NCBI GenBank assembly: GCA_023424475.1
Contig: JAFADX010000345.1
Coordinates: 1-8,368, forward strand
Reading direction: 5' to 3'
DNA from: Pseudomonadota bacterium
GTDB taxonomy: Bacteria > Pseudomonadota > Alphaproteobacteria > Acetobacterales > Acetobacteraceae
Length of the DNA stretch: 8,368 nucleotides
Shown here: one piece after another, positions 7,438 through 8,368 of the stretch
Layout of the letters: each line of letters starts with the position of its first letter
Position numbering within the stretch: position 1 is the stretch's first letter
Made by a program: the position numbers and the translations under genes
Notes under the pieces: generated by a model
Database searches by the model: none
What the model was told of the DNA's origin: nothing
The model's input: the letters and a program-made list of their open reading frames with translations, nothing else

Positions 7438-7980
7438 CTATTGCTCCAGCCGCTCGTATTCGGCGACGAGGTGGTCGCCCGCCCCGCGCAGCTCGGCGAT
7501 GCGCTTGATGAGTTCCGAGATGCCCTGCAGCGCCACGAGCGTGAAGCCGATCGGCATGGCGAGCTTGACCGGCCAGCGGATCAGGCCGCCCGCATTGGGC
7601 GAGACCTCGTCGCGGATCCAGGCCTCGTGGAAGAAGGGCCAGGTCATCCAGGCCAGCAGGATCATGCCGGGCAGCAGGAAGAAGATCAGGCCGAGGGTAT
7701 CGATCCAGAGCCGGGTCCGTTCGCCCACCGAACCATAGACGAGGTCCACGCGCACATGCCCGTTGCGGCGCAAGGTATGGGCGGCCCCGAGCAGCACCGT
7801 CCCGGCAAAGAGGTACCACTGCACCTCGAGCCAGGCGTTGGAGGAGATCGAGAAGCCGTAGCGCAGGGTCGCATTCCCCGCACTGATGGCGCAGGCGAGG
7901 AAGACCATCACTTCCGCGACGCGCCCGAAGGCGGCGCTGACGGCGTCGATGGCGCGGCTTAAGCCGAGCAGCGCTCCCAT
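7438..7980 (-). CDS. dctQ: TRAP transporter small permease subunit DctQ
   Basis: This 180-residue membrane protein has four predicted transmembrane segments (about 20-40, 52-70, 91-112, 138-158). The conserved DctQ motif NGHVRVDL is at residues 74-81, and SNAWLEVQWYLFAG is at 47-60. It pairs with DctM to form the membrane domain that accepts substrate from a DctP protein. The sequence style (SNAWLEVQWYLFAGTVLLGA, HTLRRNGHVRVDLVYG) fits the COG4665/FcbT2 branch, matching its neighbour. The same frame is open upstream to a GTG at 8262, but that part has no DctQ-like sequence. I place the start at the ATG at 7980 because GGAGGGGGG (7989-7997 on the minus strand) sits eight bases upstream and the length becomes normal for the family. 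Its stop is four bases before dctM. Confidence 0.93.
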   Translation of the reverse strand: MGALLGLSRAIDAVSAAFGRVAEVMVFLACAISAGNATLRYGFSISSNAWLEVQWYLFAGTVLLGAAHTLRRNGHVRVDLVYGSVGERTRLWIDTLGLIFFLLPGMILLAWMTWPFFHEAWIRDEVSPNAGGLIRWPVKLAMPIGFTLVALQGISELIKRIAELRGAGDHLVAEYERLEQ

Positions 7981-8368
7981 TACCCAGACCCCCCTCCGGT
8001 GCGCCTCAGCCGCGCGCCGAACGATCGTTGGCGTGCCCGACCCGCACGCTGAAGCTGCCGGTCGCGGTGCCCTTGCGGCCCACCGCGCCGGAATCGGACC
8101 CCTGCCCGCCGGCCAGGCCCCCGCCCCGTGCGGCGTCGAAGCCGACAGGCCGGCGGACGTACCGGCAGCGGACCGACAGGGTTCCACGGGCGGATCCGGG
8201 TTCCGCATGGAACCGGAAGCCCGGAGCACCGCGCCTCCGGCAAGGATCCCGGCCGCTATCACAATCGGCCCGAAAGCACAAAGCCGTGCGCCCCGACCCG
8301 GACCGGGAGGCGCGCCGCCCTTCCCTGATGGCTGCCGGCGAGTATCCTGGCCGCGTGACCCGCGACTC
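7981..8368. other. 388-base stretch upstream of dctQ without a firmly supported gene
   Basis: This contains the dctQ ribosome site and a perfect palindrome, AACGATCGTT (8020-8029), 40 nt before dctQ. It also has a small dyad, GGTTCC/GGAACC around GCAT (8199-8214). The least GC-rich patch (about 8256-8284) could hold a promoter for dctQM, but no clear -35/-10 pair is visible. One minus-strand frame is open without a stop from the window edge (8368) to a TGA at 8006-8008. Its last 60 or so codons prefer G/C at the third position, ending in GRKGTATGSFSVRVGHANDR, but the product matches no family I know. It could be the 3' end of an upstream gene or chance in GC-rich DNA. On the plus strand an ATG at 8328 opens a frame to the edge, with no good ribosome site. 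Confidence 0.5.
7989..7997 (-). promoter_or_regulatory. Ribosome-binding site that decides the dctQ start
   Basis: On the minus strand this reads GGAGGGGGG and lies eight bases before the ATG at 7980. It is the best Shine-Dalgarno match on this side and argues against the much longer GTG start at 8262. Confidence 0.7.

Noticed and set aside
8199..8214. Small dyad GGTTCC/GGAACC with a GCAT loop near the right end
   Set aside because: Six-base stems are common by chance in DNA of this composition, and nothing nearby ties it to a function.
7981..8262. N-terminal extension of DctQ from a GTG at 8262
   Set aside because: It would add 94 Pro/Ala/Arg-rich residues unlike any DctQ, while the ATG at 7980 has an excellent ribosome site and gives a normal length.
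8328..8368. Possible plus-strand gene start (ATG at 8328) running off the window
   Set aside because: Only 13 codons are visible and the nearest purine-rich run (8305-8310) is too far upstream; there is not enough to support a gene.

Overview
The window is very GC-rich (roughly 70 % by eye), with strong G/C preference at third codon positions. Gene content and protein style suggest an alphaproteobacterium, perhaps of the Rhodospirillales/Acetobacteraceae type. That placement is inference; there is no rRNA or other phylogenetic marker here. All the complete genes look intact, and I see no insertion sequence, phage gene, CRISPR array, tRNA or rRNA.

Layout, left to right. (1) Positions 2-214 (+) hold the 3' end of a probable aminoglycoside-phosphotransferase/AAA-ATPase fusion gene, followed by a tandem-domain universal stress protein (266-1144, +). 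(2) An OmpA-domain lipoprotein on the minus strand (1220-1753) converges on the stress protein, with two GC-rich hairpins between them. (3) A divergent intergenic region of about 240 bases with a 17-nt perfect inverted repeat separates the lipoprotein from a pirin-family cupin gene (1991-2701, +). (4) After an 11-bp hairpin comes a pair of + strand genes 29 nt apart: a large PLP-dependent ornithine/lysine/arginine decarboxylase (2788-5133), closest to ornithine decarboxylases, and a YeaE-like aldo/keto reductase (5163-5987). (5) A 10-bp-stem hairpin separates these from a minus-strand TRAP transporter pair, dctQ (7438-7980) and dctM (6024-7433), of the mannitol/chloroaromatic (FcbT/Tak) branch. 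(6) The last 388 bases (7981-8368) carry no gene I can support firmly. One minus-strand frame is open from the window edge to a stop 25 nt before dctQ.

How the genes may work together. The fusion ATPase and the stress protein form a plausible stress-response unit. The decarboxylase would consume a basic amino acid and make a polyamine such as putrescine plus CO2, while the reductase would reduce small reactive aldehydes such as methylglyoxal. The TRAP permeases would import an organic acid, driven by an ion gradient, together with a periplasmic binding protein that is not in the window. The region reads as ordinary chromosomal housekeeping and stress content. I did not find convincing evidence for a wholly new system. 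The most useful leads are the decarboxylase/reductase pairing, the Tat-like signal on the OmpA lipoprotein, the divergent-promoter palindrome and the unresolved open frame upstream of dctQ.
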